The notes under the pieces: model-generated
The model's database searches: none
What the model was told of the DNA's origin: nothing
The model's input: only the letters and a program-made list of their open reading frames with translations
Translations under genes and position numbers: made by a program
Assembly (NCBI GenBank): GCA_021234155.1
Contig: JAJEKV010000017.1
Location: 10,543,525 to 10,607,524, forward strand
From: Isoetes taiwanensis
Lineage: Eukaryota; Streptophyta; Lycopodiopsida; Isoetales; Isoetaceae
Direction: 5' to 3'
Length of the DNA stretch: 64,000 nt
Shown here: positions 32,745 to 43,220 of the stretch, one piece after another
Layout: each line of letters opens with the position of its first letter
How positions within the stretch are numbered: position 1 is the stretch's first letter

Positions 32745-33440
32745 TTATGCAGGCGGCATTGGCGGAGCTGAATGATTGGGATTCGCGGACCGAAGGGGAT
32801 AGCGAGGAAGGTGATCAACAGGAACCCCAAGACTATATAGAAGGTGAGTGTAAAATTTGCGCCGCTATTGAGTCAGGGGAGGTTAAGAATCAGGCTACAG
32901 TCATCTCGGAAGAAGAAATCATAGATAGCAAGCCATATGTAGTCTTGATAGACACACGTAGTTCCCATAACTTTGCCTCTCCAAGGCTAGCTGCTCTAAT
33001 GAAGAATAAGATTCTAAAGTCAAAGCCTAGGCCAGTCAGCATGGCAAGCGGCGCGATCCGCCATACTAAGGGGAGGAGAATTAACTTTGAAATAGACCTT
33101 AGCGAAAGCAAATGGCCTATGGGTGCGGAAGTCATGGACATTGGGACATACGATTTGATAGTGGGAATGGAGTTCCTCAGGCCAGCTAAAGCTATGATAG
33201 ACTGCGATAGGGGCGAGATCGCTATGACGGCGCTAGACGGGACTCAATATATAGTCAAAGGTAAGAAGGTAACTTCAGCTGAGCATTGTATCTCCATGAA
33301 GCAGCCGCAGAAAAGCATAATTAAAGATAGAATAGACTACATCCTCAGGCTAGAGGTAAGTGAGCCTAGTCAAGTGAAGAAAAGCGAGCCCGACTTGAGT
33401 CAGTTGCCAAGGCTAATAGCAAGGAGTTTCATGATGTATT
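32745..33440 (+). pseudogene. Aspartic protease of the retrotransposon
   Basis: It continues in the frame of the gag C-terminus and zinc knuckle. The active-site region reads VVLIDTRSSHNFASPRLAAL, where the family has D-(S/T)-G-(A/S). The catalytic glycine is replaced by arginine at about 32955, which should abolish activity. The flap region follows and the second signature is YDLIVGMEFLRPAKAMIDCD. The protease would process Gag-Pol. The frame is lost around 33400, where pol continues one frame over. This copy is inactive. Confidence 0.8.
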
Positions 33441-34390
33441 CACGGATGAAATCCGTCAGCTACCACCTTATAGGGGCTTGGAGTGTGATATCACACTAGC
33501 ACCAGATGCTAAGCCTACCAGCAAGGCCTCCTACAAGATGACTACGCCAGAGCTAATTGAGTTCAAGAAGTAGTTGCAAGAACTGCTTGAGCTCGGGTTC
33601 ATAAGAGCAAGCGTGTCTCCTTTTGGATCACCCATCCTTTTCGTCAAGAAGAAAGACGGAAGTCTAAGGATGTGTATTGACTATCGTCAGCTCAATAAGC
33701 AAACGATAAAGAACAAGTATGCTTTGCCAAGAGCGGATGATCTAATGGACCAGCTGCAAGGAGCAAAAGTCTTCTCCAAAATTGACCTAAGGTCCGGCTA
33801 TCATCAGATAAGGATCAAGGAAGAAGACATCCACAAAACGGGTTTCAGAACGCGGTATGGTCATTATTAGTTCACGGTAATGCTTTTCGGCTTATCGAAC
33901 GCACTAGCAACTTTTATGCGCTTGATGAATGACATCTTCAGGGAATTCCTGAATGAATTTGTCATTGTGTTCTTTGATGATATCCTAATCTGTAGTAAGA
34001 CTATAGAAGAACATGCATTGCATTTGAGGAGAGTTCTAGAGAAGCTAAGGCGGCATCGCTTATATGGCAAACTCTCAAAGTGCCACTTTGCAACAGGTAG
34101 AGTGGAATACTTGGGGCATGTAGTTACAGCCGAAGGAATCTCAACGGATCCGGTGAAGATAGAAGCCATAGTGGATTGGCCGGCACCGAGGAATGTGGGA
34201 GAAGTAAGAAGCTTCCTTGGCTTGGCAAGGTACTATCACAAGTTCGTTAAGGACTTCGCGAAGTGGGCGTCCCCTTTGTCGGACCTCACTAAGAATAAGA
34301 AGGTGAAAGATTGGGAGCAACATTGGCTTGAGAATGTCCAACCCTCGTTTGAGAAGCTCAAAGAGGCATTGACCACGACACTAGTTCTTA
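33441..34390 (+). pseudogene. pol: Ty3/gypsy reverse transcriptase
   Basis: It begins FHDVFTDEIRQLPPYRGLEC, the usual linker. The palm follows with [52 protein letters not shown], and the catalytic [10 protein letters not shown] near 33961-33990, where DD is kept. The thumb continues with [14 protein letters not shown] and [18 protein letters not shown] codons at 33571 (between FKK and LQELL) and 33868 (between RYGHY and FTVM) interrupt it. At both places other family members have Gln, so CAG to TAG is the simplest origin. It would copy the genomic RNA into DNA. Confidence 0.9.
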
Positions 34391-34770
34391 CCCTCCCAGA
34401 TCCAAGCAAGGACAAGTTAGTGGCAATGGATGCTAGTAAGCTAGCAACAGGAGGTGTCCTTATGCAAGAAGGAAGGGTAGTTGCGTATGATTCGAAGAAG
34501 ATGAACAATGTCGAGCAGCGCTACCCGACTCACGACCAAGAGCTCCTGGCCATAGTGAGAGCCCTAAGGATCTGGAGGCATTATTTATTGGGTAGGAAGT
34601 TCCAATTGGACACAGACCACCAAAGCCTCCAATATATCTTTACGCAGCCATCCTAAATCTAAGACAAAAGAGGTGGATGGAATTTCTTGAGGAGGACGAC
34701 TTCGAGATAATCTACAAGCCCAACAAGTTGAATGTGGTTGCAGATGCGCTCTCTAGGAGGCCATTAGAGA
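34391..34770 (+). pseudogene. pol: RNase H domain
   Basis: The domain starts near [20 protein letters not shown], then [20 protein letters not shown] with QELLAIV, and the DTDHQSLQY block. The frame is broken by stops near 34656 and resumes one frame over as RWMEFLEEDDFEIIYKPNKL then NVVADALSRRP, the connection that ends gypsy RNase H. Acidic residues of the active site (D in MDAS, E in QELL, D in TDHQ) are visible. It removes RNA from the RNA-DNA hybrid in an active element. Confidence 0.85.
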
Positions 34771-36050
34771 CAAGAGTTCATTGCAACGCCATATCGACAC
34801 TCACTAGTGAGTATGGCAAGAGGATTGAGGAAACGTTGCCATCAGACGGCGACTTTAAGGAAGTGTGGGCAAGCCTCTCCAAGGAGGCAAGAACAGACAA
34901 AGAGAGGGAAACCTTCAAACATTTTAAGAAGGAAGATAACCTACTGTACCACAAAAATAAATTGTGTGTGCCAGAGTCATAAGGAGTTAGGAAGTTGATA
35001 CTCCACGACACACACAATAGCCCAATAGTCGGGCATGCAGGGTTCATGAAGACATATTTTAAGACCAGAAGTAGTGACTTCTGGCCTGACATGAAGAAGT
35101 AAATAGCTAAGTATATTCGCGAGTACCAGCTATGTCAGTAGATGAAGGCGGAGCAACTTCCTGGAGCTTTAGAGCCATTGCCTGTGGGAAGTGATTAGCA
35201 TGGACTTTATCACCGGGCTCCCAAGAACTATAAGAGGCAAAGATGCTTTGATAGTGGTAGTGGACAAATTGTCCAAGATGGCACACTTTGTGCCTTGTAG
35301 GACCACAGATACGGCGCTAGATACTGCCGTATTATTCACTAAGGAGATTTTCTGACTCCACGGGATGCCAAGAGAAATAATTTTGGATAGAGATTCAAAG
35401 TTCATGAGCGCATTCTGGCAAGACTTGTTCAGCACGATTCAGACGAAGCTTTCCATGAGTACAACATATCATCCTCAGACGGATGGTCAGACGGAGCGAA
35501 CCAACCGAATCATAGAAGACATGCTAAGGAATTATGTTTGGAACAAGCAGTCTAAGTGGGATGATTTCATCCACTTGGTGGAGTTCGTCTATAACAGCAC
35601 CAAGCAAGAATCGTCCCAGATGTCCCTTTTTATGATTAATTATGGGTATCAATGTCTGACCCCAGATACATGGCACAATCCAGTGTTAAAAGTGGAAGTC
35701 TCCTAGCAAATGCTTTTGAATATGCAGCAGCTGGTGGAAGAGGTGAGGGGATACCTCCTAGCAGCAAGGAGTCGGCAGAAGAGTGTAGCCGACAAGCATA
35801 GGACCGTAAGAGAATTCCAGGTAGGAGACAATGTGTGGCTCAAGATTAAAGTGAAGCAAGCCAAGCTTCGCATCGGGAACTGCAAGAAGCTTGCTCCTAG
35901 GTGCGCAGGTCCCTTCAAGATAATGGAGCGCGTAGGCACCCAGGCCTACAAGCGCGATTTACCTGCACACCTTAAAGTCCATAAGGTCTTCTATGTAAGC
36001 CTGTTGAAAAGGCACAATCCAAATCCCGATGAGGTTTTGGAAACTCCAAC
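34771..36050 (+). pseudogene. pol: Integrase core
   Basis: The HHCC zinc region is damaged. HDTHNSPIVGH is present (near 35005), but the expected first Cys of C-x2-C is Tyr (EYQLCQ near 35125) and TAG follows at 35139. The DDE core is visible: D in SMDFITGL, D in ILDRDSKFMSAFWQ, and E in TTYHPQTDGQTERTNRI. TGA at 35353 interrupts FTKEIF.LHGMPRE where the family has Arg. After about 35710 the C-terminal part VGDNVWLKIKVKQAKLR and APRCAGPFKIMERVG is the GPF/Y-like module that precedes a chromodomain. Confidence 0.88.
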
Positions 36051-36290
36051 TTTGTTAGAAATGACGGAGGAACAAGTTGAAATAGTGCCCAAATTGATCC
36101 TTGACAAGGCATTCAAGAAGCCAGAAGGTCCCAGTTCCTCCAATATTTGGTTAAATGGAAGCACTTGCCTGTGGAAGACGCAACGTGGGTATTGAAGCAG
36201 GATCTAGAGAAGCAATACCTGGACTTTATGAAGGAGTTCGACGGCCGAGTCATCTCCGAATTGGTCGATGCCGATTTACCAGGTGCGTAG
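36051..36290 (+). pseudogene. Integrase C-terminal chromodomain-like tail
   Basis: After VPKLILDKAFKKPEG the frame shifts by one base near 36115-36125. It then reads RRSQFLQYLVKWKHLPVEDA followed by TWVLKQDLEKQYLDF to TAG at 36288-36290. The core YLVKWK.LP.EDATW matches the chromodomain of chromoviruses, with YLVKW and ATW as its hallmark aromatic positions. In related elements this domain directs integration by binding methylated histone H3. It is of special interest because the same element encodes an H3-like tail. The frameshift disables it here. Confidence 0.8.
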
Positions 36291-37077
36291 CTAAGTCTGT
36301 CTCTTAGTTTAGCTTGAGTGGGGCATATACATTCCAGCCAGTAGAGTGCATGTGCCAAAGTCTTGGAAGTGCAGGCGATGATGAGATACGCTCTAAAGGC
36401 ATTCTCTAGGCCAACACGCACGAAGGGTGCGCATGACCAGGAGGGTCATGTGAGAGGAAGAAAGATATGGTGGGCGATGATTAGACCATCTTTCAAATGA
36501 TCTCTATGCCACGATGCGGGGCATGCGCACCTGACCATAGGGGGGTCATGGTGAGGTATGAGTGATCATGCGCGATGATGGGATCATGAGACGTTCCCTA
36601 GCTTAAAACCCCAGGGGCATGAGGCACTGCGGGTGTACTCGATCAGGGGGATCATGTACAAGGTAGCACTTGATCATGGGCAATGATAGGATCATCTTAA
36701 ATGGTCCTTAAGCTCAAATCCTTATGGAGCCATGATCGAGTGCAAGGTGGGTAACCTTGAGCTAGTAGTTCGGCTCAAGGAGGTAGTTAGGGGTGTGGTC
36801 CCCTAAAACCACAAATTTATTAACTAAACTGACATAATGTGCTACTTGTGTAGGCCAGTGATAGGGGAGCATAGACGAGGAGCGCATTACGTGGAGATGG
36901 GGAACCATGATTTAGACTTAAATTATAAACCCTAATAACTATTGTGATAATGTTTTGAACTTCTATAATGAGTAACCTTGTCATCATTTCAGTAAAATCA
37001 AGTTGTATGTTTATGTTGTTTTGCAGGTTTAGTGTAGGTTCGTCACCTTAGCGTAATGCTGAGGACAGCATTATCCT
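36291..37077 (+). repeat. Element 3' region with three imperfect 105-bp repeats
   Basis: No ORF. Three diverged units (near 36435-36530, 36532-36640 and 36641-36740) each carry a GACCA.(A/G)GGGGGTCAT(G)- or ATCAGGGGGATCATG-like start. Each then has GATCATG(C/G)GC.ATGAT.GGATCAT and a T(T)CCCTAGCTTAAA- or CCTTAAGCTCAAA-like end. GATCAT and ATGATC palindromic words are frequent. Function unknown; possibly a transcription terminator or packaging region. Confidence 0.55.
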
Positions 37078-37090
37078 AAGGGGGGGAGAA
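37078..37090 (+). promoter_or_regulatory. Polypurine tract
   Basis: AAGGGGGGGAGAA lies directly before the right LTR, the expected primer for plus-strand DNA synthesis. Confidence 0.9.
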
Positions 37091-38641
37091 TGTGACGTTC
37101 CAAGGAAATATACGCTATAAATACGTATATTTTCGGGTCCGTCACTATACAAGTCTACCCTTATAGCATTGTATACCTTAGGTAGTGGCATAAGGTGCAT
37201 ATTGGAGCCACGTGGCATGACATGTGGACCCTAACCTATATAGGCCTAAACCCTAACCCTAGGCCTCTTTTCTCGCTCCAACATCCTGGGAACCTTCTTC
37301 GCACTCGAGACTCCATTTCGAGAGTCATTTGCTGTGGCATAGCCTAGCACAGCAACCCTTAGAGCGTGTGCATGATCTTGGAGTGAGCACTACTTCGACC
37401 ACCTCGAAGATCATGGAGACGCCGAGAGTAGGAGGGAGTTCCTCGGGAGCAGGTATTTGGATTAGAGTCCTTGGTAGATCATCTGAAAGTTAGGACTCCA
37501 GATGGGTTAGCATTTCGTGTCTCTAGTAAAGCCTTCCTAGAACACTTAGTTAACATCTTGAACCCTAATCAAGGAACCCTAACTGCAAGTTAGATATGTA
37601 TGATTAGGTCTAGATGTTATTCTTATGATTATCATGTTATGTGGATATGTGATGTTGGTTGATCATGTTTGCTCCTCTTGTATTGGAAAGGGAGGTAGAG
37701 ACCTAGCAGCCATTACTTAGTAATGCTCCTAGTTTAGACCCTTTAGTTCCTATTATATGCGGCCTGTGCATAGAAACCCATCGGGCTATGGGAGATATGG
37801 TATGACTCAGCACTACATAACGGGGCTAGAGGCGAAATGGACGGAGGGTCCCTGCTGAGTGTGGCTATTGGGGACCCCATAGTGGGCTAGGCTTATGGCC
37901 GGCCACTTCGAATGGGCCGGGCATGGGTTCGATACCTCCTGGGGCAATGGTGCCGCCCTGCCTCTCAAGAGTTGCAGGTGATGGCCTGGATCTTGTTTTG
38001 GGGGGGTTAAGTCGGAGAAGAATTGCGTGACGCCACGATTCTCTAGCCGCACATGGAATCTCTAGACCCTGGGAAGGGGAGATGGAACCCTGCCTGCCTC
38101 AACGGACCGGGGAGATGCAACCCGGAGTAGTCTTGATGGGTGATGCCATGAGATTGCATATCCGAAAGACTAGAGTCCTACCAGAGCCCGATCTAGCCTA
38201 TCTGCAAAGTATGCACAGGAGGGGCGATGGAGTGGTCAACCCTAGCCATTGTCTATAGCCAGCCTCGCCATTGTTATGACTCGGTCTGCTCTATCTTGTG
38301 GCCTAGCCGTCAGCCCTCCTCCCCATGTGTCTGAGCCTTGGGTAGGAGCTCTTATGTTTTATGGCATATGTTCATCTCTATTGTATCCATGGATGTATGG
38401 ATGTGCTACACTTCGAGGTAGTTAGATGCATTGTTATTGCTAGTTCTGATGTTGTTTATGCTTCCGTTGTGATAGGAGCCCATAGGGGAAGGGCGCACAA
38501 GACACCTTCGTGTCCCCTTCCTGCACTAGGGGTGCCCTGGAGTGCAGGATAGACGGAGGGTCCGTGCAGTCGATGGACCGGATGGGGGATTTCCTACGGA
38601 GTGTACGGGCGGGCGCCGTATATTTTGTAGGGAGCGTCACA
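37091..38641 (+). repeat. Right LTR
   Basis: 1551 bp, same termini as the left LTR. A CTATATAG box is at 37236-37243, followed by CTAAACCCTAACCCTAGG, which contains an exact telobox (AAACCCTAA). It lacks the 94 bases present in the left LTR and contains 24 extra bases near 38356. Substitutions are scattered (3 in the first 113 aligned bases). Confidence 0.93.
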
Positions 38642-38646
38642 CAATC

Positions 38647-39050
38647 CAAAACAAACTCTAGCTCAACTAAGAAGTAGACACCTTAGATCAGGCATCATTA
38701 AGACTTTAAAGACCCCTAGTAAGATCCATTGCTTTATCTGCCCATCACAAAGATGATATTGGGTGATCATTCAAGGAGCAACAAGAACACTACTGCGTAT
38801 TAAACGGGAGCAAATCATCTAAATGGGAGCAAAAGAAATATTCCTCCAAGATTCCTTTTTTTTAAAGGGTTGGAGGGGCGGGGGAGGGGAAAGGACAAAA
38901 AAGTATATTTTGCACTCCATTAGAATTTCTCTGAAGTATGTTCTCGGGGAGAATTCCTGTTTTAAGAGAACATAACTAGTAGCCAAAAATACAAGTGAAG
39001 TAGTAACTAAAATTGTAGGATTTCCAAAAATTGGAGATAAAACCTTCATA
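38647..39050. other. Spacer right of the LTR element
   Basis: Continuation of the pre-insertion DNA, with a T7 run and a GGGCGGGGGAGGGG patch near 38878. No gene recognised. Confidence 0.4.
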
Positions 39051-41720
39051 TTCACATGCAAAATTTATAGTATTCTCAAAAGACTCAGTTATGTGCAAAA
39101 GTGTAAGATGAGAGAAGGATCGAGCACATCATCATGCTCGTTTACACCATCCTCTTCAGCTTCACTTGCTTCACTATCACTTGAGGAAGTGCTTGGGTTA
39201 TCTTCTTCGTCATTATGAACAGAGGTTGAAGCATTGCCATCACCACTTCCTTCCTCATTTTCTTCCTCGTTATTACAAGCCCTCTTGAGCAAGTTGATTG
39301 TCTTCTAGCATAAACGGTAATCAGATTTCAGTTTGAAATCATAACACAATATACTAACATCTTTGAGGATTAGCTCATCCCTACAACCCACTTTCCTGGC
39401 CTTTTTTCCTTTTCCTTGACTTCTCATTTCTAACTCATACCTTCCCTCAAAGGCATTTACCACACGTGTAGCGAGCCAGTGAATCTTGAGTTTAGTCATT
39501 AACCCTTCTTCTTTAATTGTGTCAGTAACTTTTGCTATCCAGAATGGTCGTCCTTTTTCATCTTCCTCAGTTGGAAGAGCAATCAATATCCCTTTGTAAT
39601 TTCTGTGATATTACCTGGAACCTCATTCTTGCGTCTTAGTCTAAGGTACGTGACGCAATCCTTTTCTTCCTCTACTGTAGGTATTACTGTAGTATTGCTT
39701 GGACCTCTTGCCTAGTTCTGGGGTTGATGGAATGCGTTATGCCACTAAAAGGGTTCATGCAACTGCCTTAGACATAGGTTTTGAATCACGATCTTTTGTT
39801 CAACAAAGAAACTTCTCCACCACATTTGATCTTCTTCTAGAAAGTACTTAAAGCCCAAAGATATTCAATTTTCAATGGCTTGTAAGGATTTCACTGGAGT
39901 GCTTTGCTTCTGCTTTAACTCTTTTGGATTTTTTAGAAGAAGTTGCTCTGCAGGTTCTATCAAGCTAGTGTCTGGAACAAATTTGAGGAAGCGCAAACCC
40001 TCTAGTGGGCTCCATTCTTTAGTTGTGGTGTGCTTCTTCCCTTGTAGAAATTTTTCTCCATTCTTCAAGTAAAACGATGTGGTATTGAAAAGTAAGATCA
40101 TTTAGCTTGTTTACGGCTTGTTCTCTAGTAGCACATCGAGAGAAAATGAATTCTCTAAAGTCAGCAGTCTCCTTTAGAAGCTCAACCACATGTATGGAAG
40201 TATAAGAGTCTTCAATAATTCGAACCAAAGTTGGAAGACAGAAAGCCTTCTTCTTTCAAAGACGCACAGAAAATCTGCTGAACATCTGGTCAATTTGACC
40301 ATAAGTATGGCCTACAACTAAAAATCCGAGCTTAACTTTTCTAAAGATCCCTAGCTCCACTAGCATGGCACAATAAGCAAAGAGTGTTCGATTTTTGTTT
40401 TCCTGATAGTGCTGTCTAGTTGCAGGTAGAGCACTGGTGGTAATTGCTCTTGCTCATACAACACCTTATTGAGAATTGTAATTGTAAGGTTTGGGTCACC
40501 ATATAAGCTAGGATATGTCAAAAAGGTTTGCACTTTAGACTTTCTTTGAAGACCATTGCTCCTACAAGGTGAACCTTAAGAAAGCATTCCTCTGGCACAC
40601 CTTTCGGAATGTTCAAAAAATGAGGAGGGCTGTCTTTTTTTGATCTGTTCTATCAATTGCAACAGATATATACTAAAGTGGACGTTCAAGAGCTTTTCTC
40701 CTATGTTTAACAAGCTTTCTTCTCTCGGTTGCTTGCTGTTCATCACGGTGTCTAAGAAGGTTCTATTGCATAATACCTACTCAATAAATCAAGATAGAGT
40801 AATTCTGAATAGTGAATGTGAGAATGAAGAGCTTTAACTTACTTCTTTCGATCTTTGTCTTTGCAGTTTCTCTTTGACTTTTTAATTCTGCACACCATGG
40901 GCACACAGACATTCTATGCTTACGGGGAATTTTCACAAGACCAAATTCACTTTTCCACAGTCTAGTGAAGTGTGAGTAAGAGATATGCTGGGACTCAATG
41001 CACGTCTTTTTGTATTCTTGGAAGACATCTTTTTTGTGATGTTGTCTGTCAAATGATACATGCTACTGTTAGGCAGCTTTTCACATGTCTCTCTGAAGTA
41101 TTTCTCCATCCAAGGCATACCAGCTAGAGCATGCACTATTATAACTCTTCTTGATCCACAATGATCATCTTATCCAGCCTTTTGTGTATTTGAGACATTC
41201 TAGTGGCCCCCAAATGGTGAACAACTATAAAGCATTTCTGACGCACTTGTTCACGGTTAATGTAATGCAAGAAGGTGTGGCAGTCTGGCCTTATATGATA
41301 AGCCAAGTAGGCATTATGGTCAGCCAATATCATAGAACTGTAATTGTCTCTAACTGTACGAAGTTTAGCCATGTTGAATCTGTTTATGCAGCCCAACGAG
41401 TAGCATGTAGTTCTTAGAATTCTTCTCATTTTCTGTTTATAAGGTTTCTTCTCCTTACTGAAGAACATGCTCTCAAACTAAAATCCACTTTGAATTTCTT
41501 GAAACTTTGACTGGAGAACATATAATCTCGTTGCTCCTCATTGGTGTCTTCATTTTCCGATGACAGTTCTACTCTAGAAGTGACCTCCTCTGCCATCAAT
41601 GGTGTGCTTGAAGAGGAAAAAAGACCACGTGAAGTTGTACTACGACATATCGGAGGCACAGTGTTAAATGTTTGTGATAGTCCATAATTTGGTAGATGTT
41701 TTTGCAGCAACACGATGAGG
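39050..41720 (-). pseudogene. Transposase-like gene (GHT..QIDQMFSRFS family), decayed
   Basis: Read from high to low coordinates. 41139-41468 encodes ILRTTCYSLGCINRFNMAKL and ILADHNAYLAYHI. Near 40880-40915, SVCPWCAELKSQRE resembles the zinc-binding CxxC..LK element. At 40266-40316 GFLVVGHTYGQIDQMFSRFS is a hallmark block of a eukaryotic transposon-associated family that I remember as DUF7869-like (VGHTHEDID..FS.FS). The C-terminal part follows: 40019-40228 (FREFIFSRCATREQAVNKL), 39865-40101, and 39305-39586 (EDEKGRPFWIAKVTDTIKEE, then HWLATR). A Ser/Glu/Asp-rich tail is at 39089-39292. Many stops and shifts separate these parts (for example a TAG before KTINLLKRA near 39306). It is probably the catalytic protein of a DNA transposon whose second gene is the divergent ParB-like ORF at 43.4-44.5 kb. 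The family name comes from memory and is unverified. Confidence 0.55.
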
Positions 41721-42264
41721 AGTTCTTGTAAATATCTCTCTTATAGCGGATTGAAATATCTACAAACCCATGTGTCACAACAGTTGTGTGAAGAGGAGTA
41801 GATGCTACAACACCATCCTCATTTGTAGTGAAGTCATGATAAGAGAAGTTGTGGAGAATCTCACATTTTTCTGATCATGTTGAAGTCTTTGTATTTCTAT
41901 ATGAGGCAGGAGAAACTATAAATGGTGGGGGTAGCCTGTTCCAAATCATCTGTTGAGGTGGAGCCTATGTAGTTTCGGGCAATACAACAAACGGTGATGG
42001 AAGCCTGTTACATACAGGTGGTGATGGAATGAATGGAGGGGGCAACCTGTTTCCAACTGGGCTTGGTGATGGTTCGAAAATGGGTGGCAGTCTGTTATTT
42101 GCTAGACTGGGAGTGTCATCGAGAAGCAAGAGGGATGTTGTTGAGGTTGGAGTCGGAGAAGCTTGAACTTCCGCATTTTGTTCTATAGCTCCATCCGAAC
42201 TAGAGGAACTAGAAATAACAAAAGAAGGTGGAAGATTGTTCATAATGCATTTAAACATTTTCAA
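41721..42264 (-). pseudogene. Proline- and serine-rich N-terminal region of the transposase-like gene
   Basis: A minus-strand frame from ATG at 42264 reads IMNNLPPSFVISSSSSSDGA. It then has three or four imperfect repeats of the type NRLPP.F.PSP (ANNRLPPIFEPSPSPV, GNRLPPPFIPSPP, CNRLPSPFVV), likely disordered. The frame closes at 41965; a related NRLPPPFI remnant continues to about 41930. It probably is the N-terminal extension of the divergent transposon gene. The start lies just left of the palindrome array, consistent with a shared central promoter region. Confidence 0.45.
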
Positions 42265-42680
42265 CTACTGCAAACAGTAAAGGAAATGTAAGCAACTCAG
42301 AAGAGACATTTAGAGACAGTTGGGCATTTACTATTCAAGAATATAATAACATTCAGAATGAAGAAGGATGTGAAAACAAAAGAGGCAGAAGGAAACTAAA
42401 AGCTATTCCAGAATAGACAGCAAAAGGCTAATTACAGAAGTTGTATTCCACTTTACATAAAACTGGGAAAGGGATAATGTGCAACCTTTAAAAGGAGATT
42501 TTAGCGCCTCACTTCTGTATTTCGTTCATGCAACTCGAGTCGCCAGTGCCAGCGCCTTCGAAACTATTCTACGAAGCTATATTCCGTGTTGCATAGAGAA
42601 GATCATGGAGAGGTGAGTGTAAAAAATACAATGTACGTCCTTTTTAGCTTTCGTACTAACTGAAACCTATTGCAGAATAG
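42265..42680. other. Left part of the inter-gene region of the DNA transposon
   Basis: AT-rich, with scattered half-sites resembling those in the palindrome array (CTATTCCAGAATAG at 42404, TTGTATTCCAC at 42440). There is a GC-richer patch near 42530-42570 with GTCGCCAGTG, which recurs at 42773. No ORF. Confidence 0.45.
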
Positions 42681-42950
42681 ATTTCTCCTACTCTAGAGTG
42701 GCAAAAGTGTATTCCAGAATACACTTTGCTTTTTGAAAAGTTGACAGTGTAGTCCGAAATACACTTCTCCTAGTCGCCAGTGGCAAAAGTGTATTTCGGA
42801 AACACTTTTGTTTTTCCAAAAGGTGAAAGTGTATTTCGGAATACACTTTTCTAAAATCAAGAGTGTATTTCGGAATATAGTTTTGCAACTCTAGAGTAGA
42901 AAAAGTGTAATATGGAATACAATAAGTATTCCGGAATAGAAAGATGTTTA
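42681..42950. repeat. Array of TATTCCGGAATA-type palindromes
   Basis: At least six related palindromes occur in about 240 bp. AAAGTGTATTC-CA-GAATACACTTT is perfect at 42704-42727. An imperfect GTGTAGTCCGAAATACAC lies at 42747-42764 and AAAAGTGTATTTCGGAAACA at 42785 onward. AAAGTGTATTTCGGAATACA then CTTTT is at 42827-42849, and GAGTGTATTTCGGAATATAG at 42860. A core GTATTCCGGAATAG is at 42928. Further half-forms flank the array (CTATTCTGGAATAG at 43081). The even spacing of about 40 bp and the perfect arms suggest binding sites for a dimeric protein, located between two divergent transposon genes. Confidence 0.75.
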
Positions 42951-43220
42951 AAATTGTTTTTTTATACCTTTAAAGTAGTGTTTTTGGCAAAAATAATAGC
43001 TACAACGTGCGCGTGTAATAGATATTTTTTAGTCTTAAAGTCAACTTTTTGTCTTGTTGAGGCAGACTTTTTAGTCCTTTTCTATTCTGGAATAGTCTTT
43101 TGTGTGCAGTTTAGCCTAAGTGAGTCTTGCTAATCACAATATTTGTATAGGCAAGACGTCAGCAAAGAGTAATCAAAGAAGACCATAAAAAATACTCAGA
43201 AGGTACACCCACAACGAAGA

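Larger units (their letters stand above)
25517..38646 (+). mobile_element. Complete Ty3/gypsy chromovirus carrying a histone H3-like ORF
   Basis: A 13.1-kb element with all structural landmarks. The target duplication CAATC flanks it at 25517-25521 and 38642-38646. Left LTR is 25522-27142 and right LTR 37091-38641, each starting TGTGACG and ending CGTCACA. The primer-binding site is TGGTATCAGAGCCATG at 27144 and the polypurine tract is at 37078-37090. The pol order PR-RT-RNase H-INT and a chromodomain-like tail place it in Ty3/gypsy chromoviruses. The interior is unusually long before gag (27.1-31.5 kb) because of a histone H3-like ORF, a tandem hairpin region and a second unknown ORF. Many stops and frameshifts make this copy non-autonomous. 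The two LTRs differ by scattered substitutions and two indels, so the insertion is not recent. Confidence 0.92.

Noticed and set aside
42681-42950. CRISPR-like array
   Set aside because: The repeats are palindromes of variable sequence without unique equal-length spacers, in a eukaryotic transposon.
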